NCBI RefSeq assembly: GCF_015278315.1
Contig: NZ_JADIJE010000002.1
Span: forward strand, 62,001 to 126,000
Source of the DNA: Microbacterium ureisolvens
GTDB lineage: Bacteria; Actinomycetota; Actinomycetes; Actinomycetales; Microbacteriaceae
Direction: 5' to 3'
Length of the DNA: 64,000 nucleotides
Positions 52,838-61,696 of this stretch are shown piece by piece (position 1 is the first letter of the stretch; each line of letters starts with the position of its first letter). The notes below the pieces were generated by a model that was not told the DNA's origin, made no database searches, and saw only the letters and a program-made list of their open reading frames with translations. Both the position numbers and the translations under genes were made by a program.

Positions 52838-54951
52838 GCGACGAGAAGCGCACACGCACCCGCGGCCGCAAGCCGGTCGAGCAGGTGCTCTCGGCGGAGG
52901 AGAAGCTCGAGATCGAGATGGGCGAGCAGGCCCGCATCGCGGCCGACGACTGGTCGGGCGCGGTCGCGCCCGGCAAGGCCGCCCGGTTCGGTCCGTCGTT
53001 CCGCCGGCTGATCGGGCTCTTGAAGCCCAACGCGGTGGCGTTCGTCTTCGTGTCGATCCTCGGAGCGATCGGCGTCGTGCTCGCCGTGCTCTCGCCCAAG
53101 GTGCTGGGTGAGGCGACGAACATCCTGTTCGAGGGCGTCGTCTCGGGCATGGCTCCCGCGGGCACGACCAAGCAGCAGGTCGTCGACGGTCTCCAGGCCG
53201 CCGGTCAGCAGGACCTCGCCAACATCGTCAGCGCGATGCAGAACTTCGTCCCGGGCGCCGGCGTCGACTTCATGGCGCTCAGCCGCGTGCTCCTCATCGT
53301 GCTGGCGCTGTACTTCGCGTCGTCGCTGCTGATGTGGGTGCAGGGCTATGTGATCAACGTGATCATGGTCCGCACCATGTGGCGTCTGCGCGAGCAGGTC
53401 GAGGCCAAGATCAACCGGCTGCCGCTCAGCTACTTCGACCGCGTCCAGCGCGGCGAGCTGATCTCGCGGGTGACCAACGACATCGACAACATCACCCAGA
53501 TGATGCAGCAGTCGCTGTCGCAGGCGCTGACCGCCGTGCTCACGGTCATCGGCGTCCTCATCATGATGCTGTCGATCTCGTGGCAGCTGACGCTCGTCGT
53601 GCTCATCTCGTTCCCGCTGATGGGCGTGCTGTTCGGCGTCATCGGGCCGCGCTCGCAGAAGGCGTTCGGCATCCAGTGGCGCAAGGTCGGCCGCCTCAAC
53701 GCGCGCGTCGAGGAGTCGTTCTCGGGCCACGCGCTCGTGAAGGTGTTCGGTCGTGAGCAGGCCTCGCGCGAGGCGTTCCGCGCCGAGAACGAGGAGCTGT
53801 ACCAGGCCTCGTTCAAGGCGCAGTTCCTGTCGAACATCATGATGCCCGCGATGATGTTCATCGGGAACCTCACCTACGTCGGCATCGCCGTCTTCGGCGC
53901 GCTGATGGTCGCGGGCGGCCAGCTGCGCCTGGGCGACGTGCAGGCGTTCATCCAGTACTCCCAGCAGTTCACGCAGCCGCTGTCCGAGCTCGGCGGCATG
54001 GCGGCGGTCGTGCAGTCGGGCACCGCCTCGGCCGAACGCGTGTTCGAGCTGCTCGACGAGCCCGAGCAGGAGCCCGACGCCGAGGACGCCCCAGCACCGG
54101 TCGAGGGCGACGGCACGATCGAATTCCAGGACGTGGCGTTCTCGTACTCGCCCGACCGTCCGCTCATCCACGACCTGTCGTTCCGGGTCGAACCCGGGCA
54201 GACCGTCGCGATCGTGGGTCCGACCGGCGCCGGCAAGACGACGCTCGTCAACCTGCTGATGCGCTTCTACGAGCTCGACGGCGGCCGGATCCTCCTCAAC
54301 GGTCAAAACATCGCCGAGCTCACCCGCCGCGACATCCGCGCCGAGACCGGCATGGTGCTGCAGGATCCCTGGCTGTTCGCCGGCACGATCCGCGAGAACA
54401 TCCGCTACGGACGCGCCGATGCCACCGACGACGAGATCCTCGCCGCCGCACGCGCCACGTACGTCGACCGGTTCGTGCACTCGCTGCCGGACGGCTACGA
54501 CACGGTCCTCGACGAGGACGCGTCGAACATCTCAGCAGGTGAGAAGCAGCTCATCACGATCGCGCGCGCGTTCGTGGCGCAGCCCTCGGTGCTGATCCTC
54601 GACGAGGCGACGAGTTCGGTCGACACCCGCACCGAGCTGTTGCTCCAGCACGCCATGGCGGCGCTCCGCGAGGGGCGCACGTCGTTCGTCATCGCCCACC
54701 GCCTGTCGACGATCCGCGACGCCGACCTCATCCTCGTGATGGAGAACGGCGGGATCGTCGAGAAGGGCACGCACGACGAGCTCATCGCGGCCAAGGGCGC
54801 GTACTTCCGCCTGTACAACTCTCAGTTCGAGCAGGCGGCGGCCGATCTCGACGAGGAGGCCCGTGCCCTCTCCGTCGACGCGGAGGGCGGCGGGGCCGCT
54901 GCCGCGACCGAGCATGACGCGACCGAGGACGAGACCGCTTCGGTGCGGTGA
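52834..54951 (+). CDS. ABC exporter half-transporter 2 (membrane + ATPase)
   Basis: The 705 aa product has a charged N-terminal region (~1-60), then six helices (~65-380) with an extended extracytoplasmic loop (PAGTTKQQVVDGLQAAGQQD ... AGVDF). The ATPase domain has Walker A IVGPTGAGKTTLVNLLMRFY and Walker B VLILDEATSSVDTRTE with a normal catalytic Glu. Its signature reads NISAGEKQL, an S-A-G-E variant typical of the partner half. The two genes form one heterodimeric exporter with one degenerate ATP site. The acidic 40-residue C-terminal tail is dispensable-looking. A strong terminator lies at 54957-55000. Confidence 0.93.
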
Positions 54952-54956
54952 CCTGG

Positions 54957-55003
54957 AAACGCTGCCCGCGCCGAGGAGGCCCTCGGGGCGGGTAGCGTTT
55001 TCT
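54957..55003 (+). terminator. intrinsic terminator of the ABC exporter operon
   Basis: AAACGCTGCCCGC (54957-54969) pairs with GCGGGTAGCGTTT (54988-55000) through one G-T wobble. An inner stem is CCGAGG/CCTCGG, and TCTC follows. The right arm also contains the -10 (TAGCGT) of the next gene. Confidence 0.8.
54993..54998 (+). promoter_or_regulatory. -10 box of the leaderless aldo/keto reductase, inside the terminator arm
   Basis: TAGCGT ends 6 bases before ATG 55005, and there is no ribosome binding site. The box is part of the terminator's 3' arm. Confidence 0.5.
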
Positions 55004-55004
55004 C

Positions 55005-56018
55005 ATGGTCAATTACCGGTACCTCGGAAACAGCGGTCTCAAGGTCAGTGAGATCACCTACGGCAACTGGGTCACGCACGGCTCGCAGGTCGACGACTCG
55101 GCCGCCATCGCCACCGTCCACGCGGCGCTCGACGCCGGCATCACCACGTTCGACACCGCAGACGTCTACGCGAACACCGCCGCCGAGACCGTGCTCGGCA
55201 AGGCGCTCGACGGTCAGCGCCGCGAATCGCTCGAGATCTTCACCAAGGTCTACTGGCCGACCGGCCCCGGCGGCGCGAACGACACCGGCCTGAGCCGCAA
55301 GCACATCTTCGAGTCGATCAACGGGTCGCTCAAGCGCCTCGGCACCGACTATGTCGACCTCTACCAGGCGCACCGCTACGACTACGAGACGCCCCTGGAA
55401 GAGACGTTCCAGGCCTTCGCCGACATCGTCCGCCAGGGCAAGGCGCTGTACATCGGCGTCTCGGAGTGGACCGCCGAGCAGCTGCGCGAGGGCCACGCGC
55501 TCGCGAAGAGCTACGGTGTGCAGCTCATCTCGAACCAGCCCCAGTACTCGGCGCTGTGGCGTGTGATCGAGGAGCGCGTCGTGCCGGCGTCGGAGGAGCT
55601 CGGCATCTCGCAGATCGTCTGGTCGCCGATGGCGCAGGGCGTGCTGTCGGGCAAGTACCTTCCCGGCCAGCCGCTGCCCGAGGGCTCGCGCGCGACCGAC
55701 GAGAAGAGCGGCGCGCGCTTCATCCAGCGGTTCCTCCGCGACGAGGTGCTCGAGGCCGTGCAGCGACTGAAGCCGGTCGCCGAGCAGGCAGGGCTGTCGC
55801 TGCCGCAGCTGGCGATCGCGTGGGTGCTGCAGAACAAGAACGTCGCTTCGGCGCTGGTGGGGGCATCGCGTCCCGAGCAGCTCGCCGAGACGGTCAAGGC
55901 CTCGGGCGTGGTGCTCGACGCCGACACGCTCGCTGCCATCGACGAGGCGCTCGGCGACGCGGTTTACCGCGACCCCGAGGACACCTACACGGTGTCTCCC
56001 AAGACCCGCGTGGCGTGA
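55005..56018 (+). CDS. aldo/keto reductase (KvbetaA/YajO-like)
   Basis: The 337 aa AKR has NYRYLGNSGLKVSEITYGNWVTHG. The catalytic Asp/Tyr are in TTFDTADVYANTAAETVLGKAL, Lys in LEIFTKVYWPTG, and His in DLYQAHRYDYETPLEETF. The potassium-channel-beta-like cofactor loop is IVWSPMAQGVLSGKY and the ending ALVGASRPEQLAETV. It uses NADPH in this group; the carbonyl substrate is unknown. It is leaderless and separated from the exporter operon by a terminator. The NUDIX gene follows by 12 bases. Confidence 0.92.
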   Translation: MVNYRYLGNSGLKVSEITYGNWVTHGSQVDDSAAIATVHAALDAGITTFDTADVYANTAAETVLGKALDGQRRESLEIFTKVYWPTGPGGANDTGLSRKHIFESINGSLKRLGTDYVDLYQAHRYDYETPLEETFQAFADIVRQGKALYIGVSEWTAEQLREGHALAKSYGVQLISNQPQYSALWRVIEERVVPASEELGISQIVWSPMAQGVLSGKYLPGQPLPEGSRATDEKSGARFIQRFLRDEVLEAVQRLKPVAEQAGLSLPQLAIAWVLQNKNVASALVGASRPEQLAETVKASGVVLDADTLAAIDEALGDAVYRDPEDTYTVSPKTRVA

Positions 56019-56030
56019 CCGGCGGCTGAC

Positions 56031-56513
56031 ATGCCGAAGACGACCAGCGCCGGCGTCCTGCTCTACCGGCTCGAGCCCGAGCTCGAGGTGCTCATCGCAC
56101 ACATGGGCGGGCCGTACTGGGCGAGCAAGGATGCCGGCGCCTGGTCGATCCCCAAGGGCGAGTTCGTCGAAGGGGACGAGGGCGCGCTGGATGCCGCGCG
56201 CCGCGAGTTCCGCGAGGAGCTCGGCATCGATCCTCCCGAGCCGCCCTACGCCGAGCTCGGCACCTTCGCGTACTCGTCGGGCAAGCGGGTGACCGTGTTC
56301 GTCGCCGACGGCGCCGGGTTCTCGCTCGACGGCGTCGAGTTCGGCGAGTTCGAGCTCGAGTGGCCACCGCGGTCGGGGAAGACGGCCCGGTTCCCCGAGG
56401 TCGACCGCCTGGAATGGACGACCACGGATGCCGCGCGCGAACGCCTCGTGAAGGGCCAGCGTCCTGCGATCGACGCCCTCGAGAAGCACCTCGCCGAGGT
56501 CGCCTCCTCCTGA
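56031..56513 (+). CDS. NUDIX domain hydrolase
   Basis: The 160 aa product has the Nudix box as GALDAARREFREELGID (G-x5-E-x7-R-E-U-x-E-E pattern: REFREELG), preceded by WSIPKGEFVEGDEG. The start TTSAGVLLYRLEPELEVLIAHMGGPYW and the LEWPPRSGKTARFPEVDRLEWTT region match the group of small actinobacterial NUDIX enzymes close to diadenosine polyphosphate or NTP hydrolases. The substrate is open. It is probably cotranscribed with the upstream aldo/keto reductase. Confidence 0.92.
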   Translation: MPKTTSAGVLLYRLEPELEVLIAHMGGPYWASKDAGAWSIPKGEFVEGDEGALDAARREFREELGIDPPEPPYAELGTFAYSSGKRVTVFVADGAGFSLDGVEFGEFELEWPPRSGKTARFPEVDRLEWTTTDAARERLVKGQRPAIDALEKHLAEVASS

Positions 56514-56562
56514 TCCCCGGCTGCCCCGCCCCCGCCCCCGACGCCCGCCGCGCCCCTGGGCC

Positions 56563-56637
56563 CCCGCGAGAGTACAGCTGGTCGCCGAGAGCGTGGTTGG
56601 TTCCCTACCTCTCGTCCACCAGCTGTACTCTCGCGGG
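56563..56637. repeat. 20-base perfect inverted repeat
   Basis: CCCGCGAGAGTACAGCTGGT (56563-56582) is followed after 35 bases by its exact reverse complement (56618-56637). The element fills most of the gap after the NUDIX gene. It has no T-run. The loop start CGCCGAGAGCGTGGTTGG resembles the reverse complement of the repeat at 44240-44258. It may be a terminator, REP-like element or mobile MITE-like remnant. Confidence 0.7.
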
Positions 56638-56700
56638 CCCTTGTGGGACGGCGGAAGGCCGCGGAGACTGACGGAGGCCGATCAGACGAGAGGAACCACC

Positions 56701-57063
56701 ATGGCTCACGGCGACATCACGCACATCGACATCCCGGTCAGCGACTTCGGCAGGGCGACCGCGTTCTACTCCGGCCTCTTCGGCTGGCAGATCGCCGAGG
56801 TGCCTGGCTACGAGGGCTATCCGATGTGGCAGGCGCCAAACAAGATCTCCGGCGGCGGCCTCGCGCCGCGCAGCGATGGGTTCAGTCAGCCCCGCTCCTA
56901 CGTCGAGGTCGACTCCATCGACGACACGATCGCGGCGGCGAAGGATGCCGGCGCCACGGTCGTCATGGAGAAGAGCGAGATCAGCCCCACCAGCTGGTGG
57001 GCCGTGATCAACGACCCCGACGGCAACGCGATCGGGCTCTACGAGGGTTCTACCGAGGGCTGA
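56701..57063 (+). CDS. VOC family protein
   Basis: The 120 aa single VOC domain begins HGDITHIDIPVSDFGRATAFYSGLFGWQ and has MWQAPNKISGGGLAPRS. It ends in DDTIAAAKDAGATVVMEK and WWAVINDPDGNAIGLYEG, the usual terminal metal/substrate strand. This is the stand-alone, lactoylglutathione-lyase-like type also seen twice in the protein at 3717. AGAGGAACC precedes the ATG. No substrate can be named. Confidence 0.88.
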   Translation: MAHGDITHIDIPVSDFGRATAFYSGLFGWQIAEVPGYEGYPMWQAPNKISGGGLAPRSDGFSQPRSYVEVDSIDDTIAAAKDAGATVVMEKSEISPTSWWAVINDPDGNAIGLYEGSTEG

Positions 57064-57082
57064 CCGCGGCCGACTGACCGCG

Positions 57083-57146
57083 ACTGCTGCACTTTCCTGC
57101 GACCGCGCCGCAGATCTATGCAGCACTCGCAGGTCGGTGCAGCAGT
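57083..57146. repeat. 10-base inverted repeat
   Basis: ACTGCTGCAC (57083-57092) and GTGCAGCAGT (57137-57146) enclose 44 bases that contain further GCAG/CTGC words. The element is in the gap between the VOC gene and the convergent small gene. It is possibly a bidirectional terminator. Confidence 0.5.
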
Positions 57147-57169
57147 TGTGGGCGTCGCCGCGCCGGCGC

Positions 57170-57550
57170 TCAGGCGGGCAGAACCAGAACGGCGGGGACG
57201 GATGCCGGTGGCCCGGCCTCCGCGCCGCGCCCGGTGGTGCGAAACCCGGCGCCAGTCGCCGCGAGCGTCCCGGCGACCGCGGTCACGGAGCCCAGCGTGC
57301 GGTCGCGCATCAGCGGCGCGGAGCGGACGCGCGCGCCCACGGCCCGGACGAGCGCGATCGGCGACCGCGGAGTCAGGCCGGGCGCGGCATCCGAGTCGAG
57401 ACCGGCGGCGAGGGCGGACAGCGCCGGACGCAGCGCTTCGTCGTGCGAGCGGGCCTCGTCGGCGGCGATCCACGCGAGGAGCTCTCCAATAGTCCAATCA
57501 GGCGCAACTGGCATGCGTGCGGCGGATTCTGTGGCGGCGGTACGGAACAT
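57170..57550 (-). CDS. small hypothetical protein divergent from the MocR regulator
   Basis: The 126 aa product starts at ATG 57550. The segment DWTIGELLAWIAADEARSHDE resembles the start of DinB/maleylpyruvate-isomerase-type four-helix proteins, but the rest (PALSALAAGLDSDAAPG, RAVGARVRSAPLM) is too short and Ala-rich to assign. Third codon positions are strongly G/C on this strand, which supports coding. It is divergent from the MocR-type gene by 19 bases. This is a common arrangement for MocR regulators and the gene they control, so it may be that target. Confidence 0.5.
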   Translation of the reverse strand: MFRTAATESAARMPVAPDWTIGELLAWIAADEARSHDEALRPALSALAAGLDSDAAPGLTPRSPIALVRAVGARVRSAPLMRDRTLGSVTAVAGTLAATGAGFRTTGRGAEAGPPASVPAVLVLPA

Positions 57551-57561
57551 TGGACCAGAAT
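57492..57561. promoter_or_regulatory. candidate MocR operators GTCCAAT / ATTGGAC
   Basis: GTCCAAT (57492-57498) and ATTGGAC (57549-57555) are an exact 7-base inverted pair 57 bases apart. The second lies next to CAGAAT (57556-57561), a possible -10 eight bases before the MocR gene start. MocR proteins often bind such repeats in the divergent promoter. Confidence 0.4.
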
Positions 57562-57569
57562 GCGGCGGT

Positions 57570-59036
57570 ATGACGACCGTCGACAGGGCCAATGAGCGGC
57601 TGGTGGACCACAGGGTGGCCCTCGGCGGCACCGTCGAGGCCTCCCGCCTCGCCGGCCGCCTGGGCCGATGGGCGCACGGCGACGGCACCCTGACCGCGCG
57701 ACTGGCGCAGGCGATCGCGGCGCTGATCGAGGGAGGCGAGCTCCGTCCCGGTGACCGCCTTCCGCCCGAGCGGGCGCTGGCGGGCGCGATCGCGGTGTCG
57801 CGGGGAACCGTCGTGGCGGCCTACGCACTGCTGAGCGAGGACGAGCTCGTGGAGCGCCGGCAGGGGAGCGGAACGCGCGTCGCCGGTCACCTGGCCGCCG
57901 CGCTGCCGGCACGCGAGCGCACCGCGCGCGGTGAGGGCCTGTTCTCGGCGCTCCCCTCGGGCATCGATCTGCTGCGGGCGGTGCCCGCGATGCCGCAGCT
58001 GGCCCTTGACATCGTCCGCGCGCACACACCCACGCTCGACCCGGTGACGCTCTCCGAGACCGACCCGGCGGGTCTTCCGAGCCTCCGCACCCGGATCGCG
58101 GCGCTCTTCGAGGAGGAGGGGACCACGGCGACCGCGGCGCAGATCCTCGTGACCCACGGCGCGCAGCAGGCGATCAGCCTCGTGGTCGACGAACTGGTCT
58201 CGCCGGGCGACGTCGTTCTCACCGAGTCGGTCACGTGGCCGGGTCTCGCGGATTCGGTGCGCCGCCGCGGTGGCCGCGTGCACGGCGTGACCATCGGGCC
58301 CGAGGGCGTCGACGTCGACGAGCTCGAGGCGGCGATCGTCGCACTGCGGCCGGTGCTCATCGCCGTGAACCCGCACCACCACAATCCGACCGGCACGCGC
58401 CTGCCGTCCGCGGGCAGGATCCGGATCGCCGACCTGTCGGCCGAATACGGCGTGCCCGTGCTCGAGGACCGCGTGCTCGCGCACGTGTCGTTCGACGGGG
58501 TCGTCCCCCCGACGCTGGCTGCGCTGCGGCCTGATGCGCCCACCATCGTGGTCGACTCGCTGTCGAAGTGGTCGTGGTCGGGGCTTCGCATCGGGTGGCT
58601 CCGCGCCGATCCCGTGCTGGTCCGGCGCCTGCGCGGCGTGCGCCAGCTCGTCGACCAGTCCACGAGCGTGCCCGCGCAGCTGCTCGCGCTCGACCTCGTC
58701 GAGGAGGCGCGGGCGCTGCGCCGCGCGGTGGGCGAGACGCACGCCGTCGCGTCCGCCCGGCTGCTGGCGGAGATGGCCGAGCAGCTGCCCGACTGGCAGG
58801 TGACGCCGCCGCGGGGAGGACTGGCAGTGTGGGCGCGGCTACCCGTCGGGTCGGCGACGGCGCTGTCGCGCCTGGCCGCGATGCGCGGCGTCGCGGTGGC
58901 CGGAGGCACCGAGTTCACGGCATCCGTCGTCTACGACGACCACATCCGCGTGCCTTTCACCGCCCCGGAGCCCGTGCTCGAGGAGGGGGTGCGGCGCCTG
59001 GGCGAGGCGTGGCGCGACTATCGCGCCCAGCTCTAG
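57570..59036 (+). CDS. MocR-type PLP-dependent regulator/aminotransferase
   Basis: The 488 aa product is a GntR-like winged helix (residues ~28-100: LTARLAQAIAALIEGGELRPGDRLPPERALAGAIAVSRGTVVAAY) fused to a fold-type I aminotransferase domain (~130-485). The PLP Lys is in VVDSLSKWSWSGLRIGWL. LIAVNPHHHNPTGTRLP, VLEDRVLAH and the Arg end SVVYDDHIRVPFT are conserved. MocR proteins sense PLP or an amino compound and regulate vitamin B6 or amino acid genes. The target may be the divergent gene at 57170-57550. The ATG follows a CAGAAT box; a longer frame upstream is unsupported. Confidence 0.92.
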   Translation: MTTVDRANERLVDHRVALGGTVEASRLAGRLGRWAHGDGTLTARLAQAIAALIEGGELRPGDRLPPERALAGAIAVSRGTVVAAYALLSEDELVERRQGSGTRVAGHLAAALPARERTARGEGLFSALPSGIDLLRAVPAMPQLALDIVRAHTPTLDPVTLSETDPAGLPSLRTRIAALFEEEGTTATAAQILVTHGAQQAISLVVDELVSPGDVVLTESVTWPGLADSVRRRGGRVHGVTIGPEGVDVDELEAAIVALRPVLIAVNPHHHNPTGTRLPSAGRIRIADLSAEYGVPVLEDRVLAHVSFDGVVPPTLAALRPDAPTIVVDSLSKWSWSGLRIGWLRADPVLVRRLRGVRQLVDQSTSVPAQLLALDLVEEARALRRAVGETHAVASARLLAEMAEQLPDWQVTPPRGGLAVWARLPVGSATALSRLAAMRGVAVAGGTEFTASVVYDDHIRVPFTAPEPVLEEGVRRLGEAWRDYRAQL

Positions 59037-59037
59037 G

Positions 59038-59568
59038 TCAGCGGCCGTTCTTGGGGCGGGACGACACGTCGATGCGGTCCTGGGCGCCGAGCGACGACCA
59101 GGCGCTCGCGGTGCCCTTCGCCGCGTGCTCGGACGCGCGCACCGCGCGCTCGTCGGCCCACGCGTTGAGCACATGGCCCGAGTGCCCCCGCACGTGCTCG
59201 AGCACGACGTCGGGGAGGCCGGCGGCGCGGCGCGCATCGCGCGCGCTGATGAGCTGCTCGAGGATGTCGACGTTCTTCGTCGGCGAGCCGGTCGACGTCT
59301 TCCAGCCGCGGCGGCGGTGGCCGTCCATCCACTTGGTGTAGGTGTCGATGGCGTACTTCGAGTCCGCCTGGACGACCAGGTTGGCGACGTCGGCGTGGTC
59401 CTCGATAGCCTTCAGCAGCCCCGTGAGCTCGCCGACGTTGTTCGTGCCGGACGGGATCGACCCCGCGGCCCAGTGGCCGTCCTCGCCGACCCACGCCCAG
59501 CCCGTCGGTCCGGGGTTGCCCTTGCAGGCTCCGTCGGTGGCAACGATGTAGCGGGGCGCGTCTGTCAC
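59038..59568 (-). CDS. rnhA: ribonuclease HI
   Basis: The 176 aa type 1 RNase H cuts the RNA of RNA:DNA hybrids. The four acidic catalytic residues appear as Asp in YIVATDGACKGNPGPTGWA, Glu in NNVGELTGLLKAI, Asp in VVQADSKYAIDTYTKW and Asp in RGHSGHVLNAWADERAV. The last also has the catalytic-loop His. The GTG start 59568 gives the standard MTDAPRYIVATDG. It lies 10 bases after the MarR/GbsR-like gene on the same strand and is convergent, by one base, with the MocR gene. Confidence 0.93.
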   Translation of the reverse strand: MTDAPRYIVATDGACKGNPGPTGWAWVGEDGHWAAGSIPSGTNNVGELTGLLKAIEDHADVANLVVQADSKYAIDTYTKWMDGHRRRGWKTSTGSPTKNVDILEQLISARDARRAAGLPDVVLEHVRGHSGHVLNAWADERAVRASEHAAKGTASAWSSLGAQDRIDVSSRPKNGR

Positions 59569-59578
59569 TCGGGCAAGG

Positions 59579-60070
59579 CTACCCGTCCGCGGCGTCCGCA
59601 CCGCCCGCGGCGGTTTCACGCTGAGCCCGCCACTCGGCCGCGAGCTGCGGCATCCGCTCCGCCAGATATCGGAGGAAGTCGGCGATCTCCTGCGCGCGGG
59701 CCGCTGAGACCGGCGCGCCGGCGTTGTCGTCGGCGATGCGGTCGAGGTAGGCGGCCAGGCTGCCGTACAGCGGCGCGTTGGCTGAGATCATGCCCGACCA
59801 CGAGTCCTCGGCGAGGTCGTACCGGTCGCGCCGGTCGCCGGGTCTCGACAGCCGATGGATCAGCCGCATCGACACGAGGTAGCGCACGGCGCCCGACACC
59901 GCGGCGGGTGAGACGCCGAGCCGTGCGGCCAGCTCGGCGGCGGTGTACCCCTCGTCGGGGGAGCCCGCCAGCGCCATCATGACGCGCGCCGGCATGCGCG
60001 GCATGCCCACGGCGGTCAGCATCGCCGCCGCCTGCTCGGCAGCCTCTGCACCCGGATGCTCGCTCGTCAT
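59579..60070 (-). CDS. MarR/GbsR family transcriptional regulator
   Basis: The 163 aa winged-helix protein has a DNA-binding core at about residues 25-95: AVGMPRMPARVMMALAGSPDEGYTAAELAARLGVSPAAVSGAVRYLVSMRLI, with a wing RLSRPGDRRDRYDL. The rest is a dimerising helix region (LAAYLDRIADDNAGA, EIADFLRYLAERMPQLAAEW). It follows the ABC permease gene by 6 bases in the same operon, so it probably controls that exporter, perhaps in response to the exported compound. The wing is the GbsR-like variant. Confidence 0.9.
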   Translation of the reverse strand: MTSEHPGAEAAEQAAAMLTAVGMPRMPARVMMALAGSPDEGYTAAELAARLGVSPAAVSGAVRYLVSMRLIHRLSRPGDRRDRYDLAEDSWSGMISANAPLYGSLAAYLDRIADDNAGAPVSAARAQEIADFLRYLAERMPQLAAEWRAQRETAAGGADAADG

Positions 60071-60076
60071 GGCGAT

Positions 60077-61696
60077 CTAGCCAGCCGTGGCCATCTCGCG
60101 CCGCCGCATGAGCGACAGCGACGCGGCCGCCCCGACGCCGGACGCGAGCACGAGCCACCACAGCCCGCGGAGGTCGACCTCGTCGCCGTCGACGAACGGG
60201 GTCACCGCGATCGGCGACAGGTGCACGAGCCAGTCGGGGAACTGGAAGAGCGGCCCGAACAGTCCCAGCATCATGCCCAGCAGCACGAGCGACCAGCCGA
60301 GCGGGATCGTCGCACGCGGCACCACGACGAACGCGAGCGCCGTGATGACGAGGAAGACGGATGCCGCGGCCACCTGCCCGGCGCCGGTCACGAGCACGGT
60401 CCGCATGAGGTCCCAGTCGCCGTCCTGGCTCGCCAGGCCCAGCGCGGCACCGCCGATCGCCGCGACCACCACGAGGATGATGCCGAGAAGGGCGACGACG
60501 AGGTAGTCCGCGAGCCAGCGAACGCGCCCGACGGGCGCGGCGAGCAGGGGTTCGGCGGTGCCGTGGGCCTCCTCCTGGCGCGCGCGGCACACGATCTGCA
60601 CGGCACAGCAGGCCGCGAGCACGCCGAGCATCGTGAAGAACGTCGTGATCGTGCCCTGCTCGACGCTGCCCTCACCCGAGATCTGCCGCAGGATCTCTTC
60701 GACCGCCGGGTTGGAGGCGCCCACCTCCTTGACGATCGAGGCCAGCGACGTGGACAGCATGCCGGTGAGGAGGCCGCCGACCGCCCAGCCGAGCACCGCC
60801 CCGCGCGTGAGCCGCCAGACCAGGCCGGTCGGCGTGGAGAGCGCCGCGGAGGCGGTGGCCCGGCCGAGTCGCTCGGCCACGAAGCTGCCGCCGAGGTCGC
60901 GGGCCGAGACGAGCACGACCGAAACGACCGTGAGCACCAGGCCCACGCCGAGGCAGAGGAGAGCAGGCCACCACAGGTTCTCGTCGAAGGCGCGGGTGTT
61001 CTCGCCCCAGCCGAAGGGCGAGAGCCACGTGAGCCATGAGCTCTCCATGTGCGTGAGGTCGTCGCTCGGTGTGCCGGTGGCATTGCCGATGCCCGCGATC
61101 ACGAACGTCGCCACGAGCGTCCACACGGCCAGCGAGTTGGCCCCGCGCGAGGTGCGCATGAGCTGGGCGGCGAAGAGTCCCACGCCGAGGAACACGATGC
61201 CGACCGCGCCCGCTGCCGACCCCGCGAGCAGCGAGCCTTCGGCATCCAGTCCGACGGCCAGGAACGCGGCGGCGGTCAGGGCTGCGAGGAGGGCGTTCGC
61301 GAGGACGCCGTGCAGCGCGGTCGCGAGGAACGGCATGGTGCGGGCGGCGGGTGTGGCCGCGACCAGCTCGGCGCGGCCGGCCTCCTCGTCGCCGCGGGTG
61401 TGGCGCACCGCGAGGAACGTGCTCATGAAGGCCGCCAGCATCGCCAGCCAGGGGAAGATGAGGAACACCATGAACGCGCCCTCGTCGGTGCCCGACGGAA
61501 GGCCGCGGAACAGCAGGATCACGGGGTTGGCCAGCGCCGCCGCGAGAAGGGACGTGCGGTCCTGCTCAGTGCCGTACGCGTCGCTCACCCCGATGAACGA
61601 CGCATAGGCGAGGAGCGCCGTGCCCACTGCCCACAGCACCACCTGCAGCCAGTCGCGCCGCGCGCGTTGGCCCATCAGCGCGAGGAAGCGGCTCAT
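60077..61696 (-). CDS. ABC exporter permease (polyketide-antibiotic exporter type)
   Basis: The 539 aa protein has about 12 hydrophobic segments in two similar halves, each starting with a cytoplasmic cue (RARRDWLQVVLWAVGTALLAY; TRGAVLGWAVGGLLTGMLS). The half-1 element TFLAVRHTRGDEEAGRAELVAATPA and the half-2 element CRARQEEAHGTAEPLLAAPVGRVRWLADYLVV match the COG3559 family of antibiotic exporters. It is coupled to the ATPase gene by an ATGA overlap (61693-61696) and followed by the regulator gene. The operon order is ATPase-permease-regulator. Confidence 0.9.
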   Translation of the reverse strand: MSRFLALMGQRARRDWLQVVLWAVGTALLAYASFIGVSDAYGTEQDRTSLLAAALANPVILLFRGLPSGTDEGAFMVFLIFPWLAMLAAFMSTFLAVRHTRGDEEAGRAELVAATPAARTMPFLATALHGVLANALLAALTAAAFLAVGLDAEGSLLAGSAAGAVGIVFLGVGLFAAQLMRTSRGANSLAVWTLVATFVIAGIGNATGTPSDDLTHMESSWLTWLSPFGWGENTRAFDENLWWPALLCLGVGLVLTVVSVVLVSARDLGGSFVAERLGRATASAALSTPTGLVWRLTRGAVLGWAVGGLLTGMLSTSLASIVKEVGASNPAVEEILRQISGEGSVEQGTITTFFTMLGVLAACCAVQIVCRARQEEAHGTAEPLLAAPVGRVRWLADYLVVALLGIILVVVAAIGGAALGLASQDGDWDLMRTVLVTGAGQVAAASVFLVITALAFVVVPRATIPLGWSLVLLGMMLGLFGPLFQFPDWLVHLSPIAVTPFVDGDEVDLRGLWWLVLASGVGAAASLSLMRRREMATAG

